Positions 53,478 to 62,757 are shown, counted from the first letter of the stretch. The stretch is 64,000 nucleotides of DNA from CAVZTX01 sp963778375 (GCA_963778375.1 CAVZTX010000025.1:1-64000), one strand, 5' to 3'. Numbers and translations: made by a program. Notes: a model not told the origin generated them from the letters alone.

Positions 53478-54962
53478 ATGACCGTCAATATTCGAGCTAC
53501 GGAAGCTCAAACAACAGCGCAGCCGCTGGACCCCATTGCACTGTATCGCACCATGGTAACAGCACGCGTTACTAATGACCTATTGAAAACTCGCAAAACA
53601 CAGGGAAGGTTTGCTTTTTATATTGGATGCGCTGGCCATGAAAGCATGGCTGCGGTTGTCGCAGCTCTCGATGAGAATGACTGGCTCGCCCTGTACTATC
53701 GCGACCTTGCAGCATGGCTCCAGCGCACAGGAGATATTTATGGCCCATTGCGCGAAGCCTACTCCCGCACGACCGGTCCAATGGGTGCAGGCCGCAACAT
53801 GCCCTCGCACTATGGCAGCAAACACCATCGCATCCTACCCACCTACAGTGAAGTAGGTGCCCTTGGCCCATTTTCCGGCGGCGTCGGCTTCTCCTTGCAG
53901 AGACACCAGAGCAAAGACCTGATTATGTACACTACGGGCGACGGTGGAGCAGCAACCAATGATTTTAACGTTCTGTTCCGTCAGGCAGCCGTCCATCAAC
54001 TGCCGGTACTCATCGTCGTCGAGGATAACGGCTGGGCCATTACCACCCCTTCTCCCATTCAATGGGCAGGCTCGCTTGTTGACTGGGCTAATGGTGGTGG
54101 TGTCTATGCCGAAGAGGTCGATGGCACCGATACCATGGCAACCTACCAGGCTACTACACGCCTCGTTCAGCGCATCCGTTCAGGTCAAGGCCCCGTACTC
54201 ATGCACCTCCGTCTAGGCCTACTCGATCCTCATTCCAGCAGCACCGACATTAAAAGCTATCGCAAGAAAGAAGAGATCGAGGCAACAACAGCGACAAAGG
54301 ATCCCGTGAAAAACTTTGGCCGCTGGCTCGTAGAGAATGGGCACCTCCAGGAATCTGACCTGGAGCGTATCCGCAAGGAAGTGCGTGCCGAACTGGAACA
54401 CGCTGAGAATGAGGTTCTACAAGAGCCAGAACCAACAGCTAATCGCCTCATGGAGCACCTCCTCTATGTGCCACATTGGCAACAGAACACCCCACGCGGA
54501 GCCAAACGCCAAATGACGATGCTGGGCGCTATCAACGAAGCGCTCGTAGAACTGGCACAGCGCGACCCTGGCTTCTTCGTCTATGGACAGGATGTGGGCA
54601 GTCCCAAAGGCGGCGTTTTCGGCGCAACCGCTACACTTGTCACACAATTCCCCGACCGCGCCATAAGTAGTCCTCTCAACGAGCAACTCATCGTAGGCAT
54701 CGCGGCAGGTGCCGGTATGATCGATGGCAAGGCCCGCTGCGCTGAAATTCAATTTGTGGACTACCACCAATCTGCCACCCAGACCATACGCCTTGCAGCA
54801 CGTACCTCCTATCAAAACTACGGCGACTGGACAGTGCCACTAATTATTCGCACCAAGTCAGGCAGTGGCGGCGGCGGACCAATCTCCAGCAGCACGGCCG
54901 GCGGCGGTGCCTATGGCCATTCCAACACAGGGGAGCAATGGTTCACTAACATCCCGGTATGA
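53478..54962 (+). CDS. Fused E1 2-oxoacid dehydrogenase, alpha domain and start of beta domain
   Basis: 494 residues from ATG 53478. Residues ~1-300 form an E1-alpha domain: FYIGCAGHESMAAVVAALDE, MPSHYGSKHHRILPTYSEVG, and the thiamine-pyrophosphate motif GDGGAATNDFNVLFRQAAVH ... VEDNGWAI. After a linker (~300-340) the E1-beta domain begins (MTMLGAINEALVELAQRDPG, FVYGQDVGSPKGGVFGATAT, INEQ-like SPLNEQLIVGIAAGAGMIDG, AEIQFVDY). It ends at HSNTGEQWFTNIPV, where relatives read IPGl. It decarboxylates branched-chain or related 2-oxoacids in an E1-E2-E3 complex. No E2/E3 is adjacent. One lost C in CCC near 54,955 explains the stop. Confidence 0.88.
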   Translation: MTVNIRATEAQTTAQPLDPIALYRTMVTARVTNDLLKTRKTQGRFAFYIGCAGHESMAAVVAALDENDWLALYYRDLAAWLQRTGDIYGPLREAYSRTTGPMGAGRNMPSHYGSKHHRILPTYSEVGALGPFSGGVGFSLQRHQSKDLIMYTTGDGGAATNDFNVLFRQAAVHQLPVLIVVEDNGWAITTPSPIQWAGSLVDWANGGGVYAEEVDGTDTMATYQATTRLVQRIRSGQGPVLMHLRLGLLDPHSSSTDIKSYRKKEEIEATTATKDPVKNFGRWLVENGHLQESDLERIRKEVRAELEHAENEVLQEPEPTANRLMEHLLYVPHWQQNTPRGAKRQMTMLGAINEALVELAQRDPGFFVYGQDVGSPKGGVFGATATLVTQFPDRAISSPLNEQLIVGIAAGAGMIDGKARCAEIQFVDYHQSATQTIRLAARTSYQNYGDWTVPLIIRTKSGSGGGGPISSSTAGGGAYGHSNTGEQWFTNIPV

Positions 54963-55573
54963 TAACAATCTGCCCATCCACGCCATTTGATGCCAAAGGA
55001 CTCTTGCTTGAGGCAGCACGCTCACAATCACCCGTTACATTCCTTGAGCGTGGACGTCTCTATCGTTCAGAGCCACCCAAGGACAGCGATGGTAATCTCA
55101 TCGCGGCCATGGCTGAATACTGGAACGTCCCTGACGGCTACTATACCCAGCCAATCGGCAAAGCTCGCCGCCTGCGCATTGGTGAAGGCCCCATCAGCAT
55201 CGCCATCATGTGTTGGGGCACAATGGTACTGGAAGCATGTACTGCCGCCGCCAACATCGTCAATCGCGAAGGCATTGCAATCGAAGTAGTTGATCTCCGC
55301 ACCCTGGCTCCCTTCGATGAAGAGGCCGTAGCCGCTGCCGTGCGTGAAGCAAACCGCGTGATTGTAGTCACCGAGGAAATAGATTTAACCAGCTTTGGAC
55401 GCCATCTCCACTCGTGGATCGTCCAGAACTGCTTCTATGATCTCGATACCACTCCCACTTTCATTTCCGCACTTCCGGTCCCTCCTGCACCCTACAATGC
55501 CCCCGAGGAGGTCGTCATGTATCCAACAGCAAAGACCATCGAAGAGAAAATCGAGGAACTGCTGGAAGAGTAA
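54959..55573 (+). CDS. Fused E1 2-oxoacid dehydrogenase, C-terminal beta part
   Basis: Continuation of the 53478 gene. MITICPSTPFDAKGLLLEAA picks up where the other frame ends (HIPGL.vv.PStPyDAKGLL in relatives). Then FLERGRLYR, ISIAIMCWGTMVLEACTAAA, IEVVDLRTLAPFDEEAVAAA and a C-terminal helix. These form the transketolase C-terminal domain that binds E2. As a separate ORF it would lack the ThDP core. A GTATGATA overlap allows coupled reading, but the junction motif argues for one protein broken by a single base. Confidence 0.85.
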   Translation: MITICPSTPFDAKGLLLEAARSQSPVTFLERGRLYRSEPPKDSDGNLIAAMAEYWNVPDGYYTQPIGKARRLRIGEGPISIAIMCWGTMVLEACTAAANIVNREGIAIEVVDLRTLAPFDEEAVAAAVREANRVIVVTEEIDLTSFGRHLHSWIVQNCFYDLDTTPTFISALPVPPAPYNAPEEVVMYPTAKTIEEKIEELLEE

Positions 55574-55603
55574 CGCTTCAAGTACAATACATAACCAAAA
55601 GCA

Positions 55604-55640
55604 AACAGGGGGCATCCAGTAAAATTGGATGCCCCCTGTT
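55604..55640. terminator. Perfect 15-bp bidirectional terminator
   Basis: AACAGGGGGCATCCA (55604-55618) and TGGATGCCCCCTGTT (55626-55640) around a 7-base loop. It sits between the convergent E1 and ferritin-like genes, with A-rich bases before (minus strand T-run) and CATG after. Confidence 0.85.
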
Positions 55641-55692
55641 CATGTCTCTTCTCATCCCACCTATATCGAAGAAACTCTAACAAACTTCCCCA

Positions 55693-56529
55693 TTAGCAGC
55701 CTACAGCAACAGGCTCCCGGTACATCACACCATGATCAGCCGTACTTACCTGGTGGTATTCGTAGCTATTGCCAGACCTTGGACTCAGATACCCGGCCTC
55801 CTTCACGATGGCAGGGGCTGCTCCAACAGATGGAATCAACACCGGTGAGAAAGCCCAGTTATCGGCAGGAACAAGTCCACCGATGTAACGTCCAAGAGCA
55901 CGATGTTCAGCCTCAATAGTAGCGATTTGACCAGCAATACGCGCCAGCACTGGTTGACCCATCGATGCAAATTCGTGAATCGCCGCGAGGAACGCCGAGT
56001 CGAACACTCCCTCCAGTTGCTGTTGCGTTGCGATGAACGTACTCAGATTCTCGAACGTATCATCGCCATGTGGGAAGCTGAAGGTACTGGCCAGAGGTGT
56101 GCCACCATTGGCAACAAAGAAGAGTTCGTGAATCTGCTCTTCGATCAGCGCTGCCTCTATAACAGCCAGGCTGGCCCCACTGAGTCCCAATTGGCCAGCA
56201 TGTTTCACACCATTGGTGTAGAAAGTAACTGCCAACCGCTCCGCGGTCGCTGCGACACTGAAGATCGTTTTGACCGAGTCGATTTCACAACTTGCCCCAC
56301 TTAATGCCTCCGCATGTACAGAAAACGGCTTCAAAAGCGTGCTCGCACCCACAGCGAGACCGGTAGCCCCCAAGGCGCCTACGATAGCGCCTTTTAGAAT
56401 CGCCCGGCGTGACTTCGTTCGGTCAAACGATTCAAATAAAGCAGCAGTAGCCACTTCAGGAGTCACTTCGACGGTTGTTCCTTCTGCCAGAGGTTTTGCC
56501 TCTTCAGCAAAATCATCAGGTGTCTTCAT
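55693..56529 (-). CDS. Ferritin-like domain protein with twin-arginine-like signal
   Basis: 278 residues. An N-terminal leader includes KSRRAILKGAIVGALGATGL, a Tat-type signal (SRRxxLK), so export in folded form is likely. The outer part has SVAATAERLAVTFYTNGVKH, AALIEEQIHELFFVANGG and a later IATIEAEHRALGRYIGGL, helices with E-x6-H spacing of the ferritin-like four-helix bundle (PF13668-like). Two acidic/histidine sets could bind iron or manganese. Roles in this family are mostly unknown. It is a single gene with its promoter in the unusual region 56530-57052. Confidence 0.82.
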   Translation of the reverse strand: MKTPDDFAEEAKPLAEGTTVEVTPEVATAALFESFDRTKSRRAILKGAIVGALGATGLAVGASTLLKPFSVHAEALSGASCEIDSVKTIFSVAATAERLAVTFYTNGVKHAGQLGLSGASLAVIEAALIEEQIHELFFVANGGTPLASTFSFPHGDDTFENLSTFIATQQQLEGVFDSAFLAAIHEFASMGQPVLARIAGQIATIEAEHRALGRYIGGLVPADNWAFSPVLIPSVGAAPAIVKEAGYLSPRSGNSYEYHQVSTADHGVMYREPVAVGC

Positions 56530-56697
56530 AGGATACTCCTATCCTTTCCTTACACTCAGTTTCTTAACTGGGCTTCATCGTTTGTCACTGCGGCGGCACT
56601 CGCCATAGTGACCCTTCAACGTATATCTGCTTTCAGATACACTTAAATTGAGGGGGTCTAAAAGACATGCACCTATAATGCCCTATTGAGTTACGCG

Positions 56698-56722
56698 CGT
56701 GGTTAGCCACGGTGGGCGCATA
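56698..56722 (+). repeat. Direct repeat copy 1 (hairpin motif)
   Basis: CGTGGTTAGCCACGGTGGGC and five more bases. Identical to the copy at 56888-56912; the identity extends with one mismatch to 29 bases. Exactly 190 bases separate the copies. Confidence 0.7.
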
Positions 56723-56887
56723 GCAATGCAAAGGGCTTGGTTATTAATTTGGGTGATCATCCAGCATTATGGATGGATATGCAGAGGGTCATATACCATC
56801 CATAAGCCAACACATCAGATGGAGCGTTGTACTCTACCCCCGTAGAGAGCACAACACAAAGTGGGAAGACCTAGACTGGATATGTTT

Positions 56888-56912
56888 CGTGGTTAGCCAC
56901 GGTGGGCGCATA
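56888..56912 (+). repeat. Direct repeat copy 2 (hairpin motif)
   Basis: Second copy of the 25-base motif at 56698-56722. Its first 14 bases form a CGTGG/CCACG stem with a TTAG loop. Confidence 0.7.
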
Positions 56913-57052
56913 ACAACCAGTCACTACCGCTTCTCATACAGTGATACGCCAGATAGGTTTGCCTGGATTACCTATTTCGTGAGGAATTCCATATACTATA
57001 GAATCATTTTTGCGATTAACTGTTCAGTTCGAGGATTATTTCTTCCGTAAGG

Positions 57053-59047
57053 TCACAAGCCGGAAAGATTGGGCGAACTCAGCAGGCGATTGAAAAATCT
57101 GCTCGCAACTCGCTGGTCAACACGCTTACCAACACGTGCTACCAGGATATTCGCGGGTTCCATGCTTATATTTGGCTCGGTAGTGGGATATTCCGTAAAT
57201 CCTTGCGTCGCAAACAGGTTTGAGATCAGTTGCCGGTAGCGGTACATATTCATTCCCAATCCCTCGGTATCCCAATGCCATGATAACCCCATAGCAAAAA
57301 GAATCATATCTTCCAAGGCATCCAGTTCGAGCGCAAAAGCCAGTAATTGGCGTGCAACGCCTAATTGTCGCCAATTTGAACTCACCTCAATGGCCACCTC
57401 ATAGACATTCTCCAGACCTTCCCACCATTCATCACCTGGAGCCAACGTCACCTCACCCACGATTTCACCATCTGGCGTATGCGCAATAGTAAGCGCACAG
57501 TCAGGACGCTTCGCAATATCAAGCAAAAGTTGATGCTCCCGTTCTGCGAGACGGGCAAAAGCGCGCAGTCCACTATCTGCACTCAAACGTTCAATCAGCG
57601 ATGGAGGACAAAAGTCGCGCAACAAAAGTGCTCCCGCCGTTGTTTCAAGCGTTTTGCTGCGCGAAGGAGTAGCACTCCCGCGCAAGTGCAGCAAATCAAA
57701 TAGACCCGCCAATGGTGATTGCCGCTGCGCGGCAGGAAAGGCGTGGCGTATCGAAGGAGGCACAAGCAGATGGCGCACCAATGCGACAGTTTGCCGATTT
57801 CTGCTGCTAATCGTCCAGCGACGTGGTTGAGCAGGGAAATCCTCTGGTCGATCCTGAAATGTGATCGGGAAATGTGCAGTGCTAACAGCCTTCCCCATCA
57901 CCTGCTGCGCCGCCTCCTCTTGCTCCTCGATCGCTAGCCACATCGGACGCCAGCGTTCCACCCACTCATCAGGAAGGAGTTCTGGTATTGGCTGATCCGA
58001 CATCTCGGCCCACACAATACTCCATGCGCGTGGCACTACCCGGTAGAGATCGTAGCCTCCACCACCCAAAGCTACCCAACGCCCCCCACAATACGTATGT
58101 GCCAGTTGATGAGCCAACTTCACCTGCGCCTGTATGCCCCGTGTAGTCAAACTCAAATGCGTTAATGGGTCCCACGCATGCGTATCGCATCCATGTTGAC
58201 TGACTATCATATCGGGCGCAAACGATAGAACGAGCGGGGAAAGTAGCGCTTCAATTGCCTCGATATACGAGTCATCTTCTGTAAACGGCTCAAGTGGAAC
58301 ATTAACCGAGTAGCCGCGCCCCAAACCATTGCCTAACTCAAGCACATCTCCCGTACCCGGAAAGAGATAACGCCCCGTCTCGTGCAGCGAGATCGTCATC
58401 ACACGCGGATCATCATAAAATAACCGTTGCACGCCATCGCCATGATGCGCATCAAAGTCGATATACAACACCTTCGCCTCGCGAGCCTGCAACACATGAG
58501 CAATAGCAACCGCAATATCGTTGTAGATGCAGAAACCGGAGGCGCGCTCAGCCCAGGCATGATGCAATCCACCCGCCGGATGAAATACATGCAGCGGGCG
58601 TTCCTCTTCTGAAACGAAAGCTCCCCCTTCCGGCAGCCCCATCACAGCACTCAACGCTACCAGAGAGCCGCCCACAATTCGTGCGGTCACCTCGTGCATT
58701 CCAGGTAGCGCTGGAGTATCCCCATCACCAAAGCCATATTTTAAAGCTAATTGTAATCGCGCTGTTCTTTCTTCCCTGCTTGCCCCCGGTTCCTCGCGTG
58801 TACTCAAGCATTGTACTGCCGAGATGTAATCCGTTGTATGAATCAGGCTCAATTCCTCTATTGAAGCCGGTCGCAACGGTAATCCCTTTTCCCGATCATT
58901 ACTCTGCCACAATCCACTGCTCTCTAGCAGGTCTATCAAAGCAGCCAACCGGCGCGGCTGCAAAGGATGGCCTGGACCAAAGTCATAGTTCAGTTCACTG
59001 GCATCAAATATCAAACGCGCCCGCGCTTGCGCATTCGCTTTAGACAT
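57053..59047 (-). CDS. AcuC-AcuA fusion: deacetylase plus acetyltransferase
   Basis: 664 residues from ATG 59047 (AAGGTGA upstream); an upstream frame extension is not used. Residues ~10-375 are an AcuC/HDAC-type domain: PAGGLHHAWAERASGFCIYN, VLYIDFDAHHGDGVQRLFYD (Asp-His and zinc ligands), QHGCDTHAWDPLTHLSL and ALGGGGYDLYRVV. The last ~200 residues match AcuA, the GNAT that acetylates acetyl-CoA synthetase: PDGEIVGEVTLAPGDEWWEG, AIEVSSNWRQLGVARQLLAF (acetyl-CoA loop), SWHWDTEGLGMNMYRYRQLI and TEPNISMEPANILVARVGK. In Bacillus these are separate genes acuA and acuC beside acuB. Here both opposing activities are in one chain, and acuB is directly upstream with 8 bases overlap. The link to Acs is inferred from the family. 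Confidence 0.88.
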   Translation of the reverse strand: MSKANAQARARLIFDASELNYDFGPGHPLQPRRLAALIDLLESSGLWQSNDREKGLPLRPASIEELSLIHTTDYISAVQCLSTREEPGASREERTARLQLALKYGFGDGDTPALPGMHEVTARIVGGSLVALSAVMGLPEGGAFVSEEERPLHVFHPAGGLHHAWAERASGFCIYNDIAVAIAHVLQAREAKVLYIDFDAHHGDGVQRLFYDDPRVMTISLHETGRYLFPGTGDVLELGNGLGRGYSVNVPLEPFTEDDSYIEAIEALLSPLVLSFAPDMIVSQHGCDTHAWDPLTHLSLTTRGIQAQVKLAHQLAHTYCGGRWVALGGGGYDLYRVVPRAWSIVWAEMSDQPIPELLPDEWVERWRPMWLAIEEQEEAAQQVMGKAVSTAHFPITFQDRPEDFPAQPRRWTISSRNRQTVALVRHLLVPPSIRHAFPAAQRQSPLAGLFDLLHLRGSATPSRSKTLETTAGALLLRDFCPPSLIERLSADSGLRAFARLAEREHQLLLDIAKRPDCALTIAHTPDGEIVGEVTLAPGDEWWEGLENVYEVAIEVSSNWRQLGVARQLLAFALELDALEDMILFAMGLSWHWDTEGLGMNMYRYRQLISNLFATQGFTEYPTTEPNISMEPANILVARVGKRVDQRVASRFFNRLLSSPNLSGL

Positions 59048-59861
59048 GAGTATCACCTTCAGATTGGAGGTCCGCAAATGAATAGTGAATATTTGCCTCT
59101 TGTAAACGTACGAGCAGAGGAGCTGGATGAATAGTACCCAGGCGAATAGTCGCCACACGTGGCACACCGCTCTCCAATGGAGCAGCCATAACACTCCTCA
59201 CCTGTATATGCAGATCAGCAGCAAGTAGTAATGTCTGCGCCAGTGGTCTCAAATCCCCTTCTGGTAGCATAACGGTCAGTTCCATCCCTGGCTCAAATGC
59301 CCCCATCGAACGCGCCAGGGCAATCAGAAGGTCACTGCGTGTGAGCAGCCCAACCAGCACAGCACTCGTCCTCAGTTCAGTGTCCTGCGCCCCTTCTGCT
59401 TGCATCGCTGCTGACGACGTAACGGAATCTCTTTGCAGCGATGAATTGGTATCAGGTTCTAGATACTCGTATTTTACGACCGGTAAGTAATTCAATCCTC
59501 GCTCGACAAGAATCTGCGCGGCTGCGGCCACGCTCGTAGATGGAGTAACCCGCACGGAGGCAGAATGCATCACCTCAACCACGCGCCTCTCTTGCCAAGG
59601 CTGATGCAGCAAATCTCCTGAAGAACTCTGCTTGCCCAGTGCCACTACCAGGTCAATATCATAGGACGTTAACATTCCTTCTAACAAGAGCGGCGCATTT
59701 CTTGCCCCGTAGCTCACTCCCTGCGTTCCCTCAGTCCATACCATATGTACCACCGGCAAATGATGAAATTGAAATTGCCGCAACAGATTTGCTGCGTGGC
59801 TCAGCGTATCATCAGGTGCAACAGTCACCAATTTTGTTGTCATGACTTCGCTTACGATCAT
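59040..59861 (-). CDS. acuB: AcuB-like CBS domain protein
   Basis: 273 residues. Two CBS motifs (SEVMTTKLVTVAPDDTLSHA and VVEVMHSASVRVTPSTSVAA with SDLLIALARSMG), each pair interrupted by long polar inserts, followed by a C-terminal ACT-like strand-helix region (AQTLLLAADLHIQVRSVMAA). This is the AcuB order CBS-CBS-ACT. AcuB is the adenosyl-ligand-sensing partner in the acetoin/acetate utilisation cluster. It overlaps the acuC-acuA fusion by 8 bases (ATGTCTAA), so both are co-translated. Inserts make it longer than the usual ~215 residues. Confidence 0.82.
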   Translation of the reverse strand: MIVSEVMTTKLVTVAPDDTLSHAANLLRQFQFHHLPVVHMVWTEGTQGVSYGARNAPLLLEGMLTSYDIDLVVALGKQSSSGDLLHQPWQERRVVEVMHSASVRVTPSTSVAAAAQILVERGLNYLPVVKYEYLEPDTNSSLQRDSVTSSAAMQAEGAQDTELRTSAVLVGLLTRSDLLIALARSMGAFEPGMELTVMLPEGDLRPLAQTLLLAADLHIQVRSVMAAPLESGVPRVATIRLGTIHPAPLLVRLQEANIHYSFADLQSEGDTHV

Positions 59862-60653
59862 AGATCATTTCTCAGTAATAGATACAAACTTCCACAAGTA
59901 AGCTGTACTCAAGCGTCATGATAGCACATAATCAAGCTATCCTGACACTTGCGCATGAAAATGGTAGCGAAGAGCTGACAGAGCAATACATTTTCACATC
60001 TTGGCAGCTTGCTTGCTTGAGTGTATACTTGAAGCAGAAGGAGTGGTCGATATCGCTCCGGCTTGTCCTGCTCTAGCCGTGACCTTTCCTCTCTGGGAGC
60101 ATCCTCCACTGAGCCGAACGCCCATCCATCCCACAGGAGCCATCAGCAGCCCCTGAACAACTGAATCACACACGACCAACCGCGCTCCGTCGCGTTTGAT
60201 AGACTGACATTCGCTCAAAAAGCGGGAGCGACAGGACCCCCTTTGCTTAGTGGCTTGGAGGTGTTGCCTGTGGTGTTAACGTCACAGCCATGCGTCCACT
60301 CCTTCGTTGTGGTGAGAACGAGGAAATGGCGCGAGGAACGGCTTCTACTGCCTATCTGGACGCAGTCTGGGGACTGTGTGACCCAAGAGGGGGGATGGGC
60401 CAGTTCCTCAGCACGGACGGTGCCGCACAGCGAGCTTCCTCACCTCTCCCATCTTTTCTCTCGTAGCCGCCTGTGACTACGAGAGCGAGGAGTGGATGTC
60501 AGTCCCCTGATCAATGAAACACCGTGTTCTCCTGAGCGAGAAGAGCTGTGTCCTCCTTCGCTTCGCTCAGGATCTAGCCCTTCCCGCATCTGCACTATCT
60601 TGTGATATGATATCTCTAATTTGTCAAGGAAATTCAACAAAAGGCAGGCAGGC
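59862..60653. other. Gene-free region upstream of the S9 peptidase
   Basis: About 790 bases between divergent genes. Open frames here (for example 59994-60218 and 60243-60476) have no recognisable domain or ribosome site. The only pattern is the intergenic repeat at 60551-60573. A remnant of a mobile gene cannot be excluded. Confidence 0.5.
60551..60573. repeat. Intergenic repeat, reverse copy of the 22394 repeat
   Basis: TCCTCCTTCGCTTCGCTCAG followed by GAT is the reverse complement of the core of the 22394-22416 repeat. Confidence 0.5.
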
Positions 60654-62747
60654 ATGATTGAAAACGATAATGTCCCTACCACCCCACGTCCCATTCCACA
60701 GGCAGATAGCGCGGCTACCATCCAGGTACCAGCAGCACAAGCAGCCGCCACTGTTCCTGTACCCACACCTCAAACACATCCATTTATGGGCATAGATGAT
60801 TTGCTCGAATTGCAAATTGTTAGTGAGCCACAAATTTCACCTGATGGGTCGCTGATTGCCTTTACATTGCAGCGCAACCACGGTGAGCCCAATACAACCA
60901 GCAGCGCCATCTGGATGGTAAGGCCTCAGGGAGGGAAGACCGACGCAACATGGCAGGTAACCAGTGGCGAAAAGCATGATACCACCCCATGTTGGTCACC
61001 GAATGGAGATACACTTGCCTTTTTGAGTGACCGCAGCGGCACATCACAACTTTATCTTTTACCCATGCATGGTGGGGAAGCTCGCCAGTTAAGTAACTTA
61101 CCAAACAGCATCACCGAATACACCTGGCGATCGGACGGATCAGCATTGCTCGCGCATAGTCCCTGGAAACCCGATGACGACCAGGATGTACCTGATACCA
61201 GTTCTATTGCAGTTGTTTACACACGTCTGGACGAACAGTGGGATGGCATGGACTATAAGCAGGGCCGCCACCAGCAGCCATGGCTGATTCCCATAGATGG
61301 TACACCGACTCGCCTCATATCAGAGCCGGTAGATATTCTCCAATCCTGCTGGTCGCCCGATGGCACGGAAATAGCCTTTTGCGCCAACCGCCGACCTGAT
61401 CCTGATCTAAGCGCGAGCATGGCACTATGGATACTTACAGTAGCAACAGGCCAGATGCGACGCCTTACACCCGAAGAGGGTTTGGCACAAATGCCTTCCT
61501 GGTCACCCGACGGCCAGTACATCGCATACTACTATGCACCCGATCAGACGGAGACAAGCAATATATCGCTATGGATTGTAAATGTACATGGTGATAGTAC
61601 ACCACGTCCCGCCACGTCAAGTTCCCAGAATTTCACCTGTCTGGAAATTATTGTTGATGAACTCCATATAACCCCTAGCCTGCTCAGCCGCCCTCAATGG
61701 TATCCCGATTCACGTTCAATTGTCATAACCGTCCAGGAGCGTGGCCAGATTCACCTGTACTGCCTCGATAGAGAACATGACTCAGCCACAAAATTGACCA
61801 GCGGCAATGGCTGCTATATCAGCCCACATATCAGCCAGGACGGACAAATCATCACCATGATCCGCACCGACTGGTTCACTCCTGGTGATATCTGGAGCAT
61901 GGACAGCAACGGCGAAAACCGCCACAAACTGACCGGTGTGAACGATCCATTCTTGCGCAGCCGTCAACTCGTCCGCCCCAAACGCATTACATGGCACGAA
62001 CCCGAAGATTTAGAAATCGAGGGCTGGCTCTACCTTCCTCCTTTAGCCGAGGGAACGAAAGCTCCGTTGATTTTAGAGGTTCACGGTGGTCCCTCTCTCG
62101 CCTGGGGAGATAGTTATGTCCACGAGTTCCAGATATTGGCTGGAAAAGGTTACGCTGTCCTTGCGGCTAATCCAAGGGGAAGCGCAGGATACGGTGAAGC
62201 ATTCTGCAAAGTAAACGTAAACGACTGGGGCGGTGCTGACTTCCATGATCTCATGGCCGGAATAGACTATGTTACCTCGACCGAGCCAGTTGATGGAACA
62301 CGCCTGGGCATTGGTGGTATCAGCTACGGAGGCTATATGACCAATTGGGCCATTACTCAAACAAACCGCTTTAAAGCTGCCGTAAGCCGCAATGGTATCA
62401 GCTACCTTCCGGGTTTCAGCATCCAGACAGATCAGACCATCTGGTTCGATCACATCATGGAAGGTCCAGGTGAAGATGGCGAGGAACTACGACGAAGCCG
62501 CTCCGCTTTGCCCTTTGCGAACCATATCACCACACCGCTTCTGCTTTTGCATGCAGCAGATGACTTGCGTTGCCCCTGGAATGAATCTCTACAACTGTTC
62601 GTAGTGCTACGCAAACGTGGACATACCGTCGAATTGGTGCGTTATCCCGACATGAGCCACTTGATGGACTTCCCCAATATCGGCACCCCCAAGCAGCGTA
62701 TAGACCGCCTGCGTCGCACAGTAGAGTGGTTCGAACGCTTCGTGTAA
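60654..62747 (+). CDS. S9 family prolyl oligopeptidase-like peptidase
   Basis: 697 residues from ATG 60654; upstream TTG at 60621 is possible but has no good ribosome site. A Pro/Ala/Gln-rich N-terminus (~1-45) precedes a beta-propeller of TolB/WD-like repeats (ISPDGSLIAFTLQ, TPCWSPNGDTLAFLSDRSGT, SCWSPDGTEIAFCANRRPDP, PSWSPDGQYIAYYYAPDQ). The C-terminal hydrolase begins near 460 with LILEVHGGPSLAWGDSYVHE and has GGISYGGYMTNW (Ser), LLLHAADDLRCPWNESLQLF (Asp) and RYPDMSHLMD (His). It cleaves short or blocked peptides (acylaminoacyl-peptidase type). No signal peptide is visible, so it is probably cytoplasmic. Confidence 0.92.
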   Translation: MIENDNVPTTPRPIPQADSAATIQVPAAQAAATVPVPTPQTHPFMGIDDLLELQIVSEPQISPDGSLIAFTLQRNHGEPNTTSSAIWMVRPQGGKTDATWQVTSGEKHDTTPCWSPNGDTLAFLSDRSGTSQLYLLPMHGGEARQLSNLPNSITEYTWRSDGSALLAHSPWKPDDDQDVPDTSSIAVVYTRLDEQWDGMDYKQGRHQQPWLIPIDGTPTRLISEPVDILQSCWSPDGTEIAFCANRRPDPDLSASMALWILTVATGQMRRLTPEEGLAQMPSWSPDGQYIAYYYAPDQTETSNISLWIVNVHGDSTPRPATSSSQNFTCLEIIVDELHITPSLLSRPQWYPDSRSIVITVQERGQIHLYCLDREHDSATKLTSGNGCYISPHISQDGQIITMIRTDWFTPGDIWSMDSNGENRHKLTGVNDPFLRSRQLVRPKRITWHEPEDLEIEGWLYLPPLAEGTKAPLILEVHGGPSLAWGDSYVHEFQILAGKGYAVLAANPRGSAGYGEAFCKVNVNDWGGADFHDLMAGIDYVTSTEPVDGTRLGIGGISYGGYMTNWAITQTNRFKAAVSRNGISYLPGFSIQTDQTIWFDHIMEGPGEDGEELRRSRSALPFANHITTPLLLLHAADDLRCPWNESLQLFVVLRKRGHTVELVRYPDMSHLMDFPNIGTPKQRIDRLRRTVEWFERFV

Positions 62748-62757
62748 TAGCATTTTT

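Larger units (their letters stand above)
56530..57052. other. Structured gene-free region with duplicated motif
   Basis: 523 bases without a convincing gene. Contains a 25-base direct repeat (56698-56722 and 56888-56912, exact copies starting CGTGGTTAGCCACG), each with a CGTGG/CCACG hairpin; an inverted repeat TTATGGATGG/CCATCCATAA (56767-56776/56796-56805); and GTTGT-A-CTCTAC-CCCC-GTAGAG-AGC-ACAAC (56826-56855). It could hold a small RNA or regulator sites for the ferritin-like gene. Confidence 0.5.

Noticed and set aside
54950..54965. Two separate E1 subunits with overlapping start and stop
   Set aside because: The break falls inside a conserved beta-subunit motif (HIPG...PSTPxDAKGLL), not at a domain boundary.
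56698..56912. CRISPR array
   Set aside because: Only two copies, 190 bases apart, no regular spacers and no cas genes.
59994..60476. Possible transposase remnant between acuB and the S9 peptidase
   Set aside because: The frames show no catalytic motif, no terminal inverted repeats and no ribosome site.
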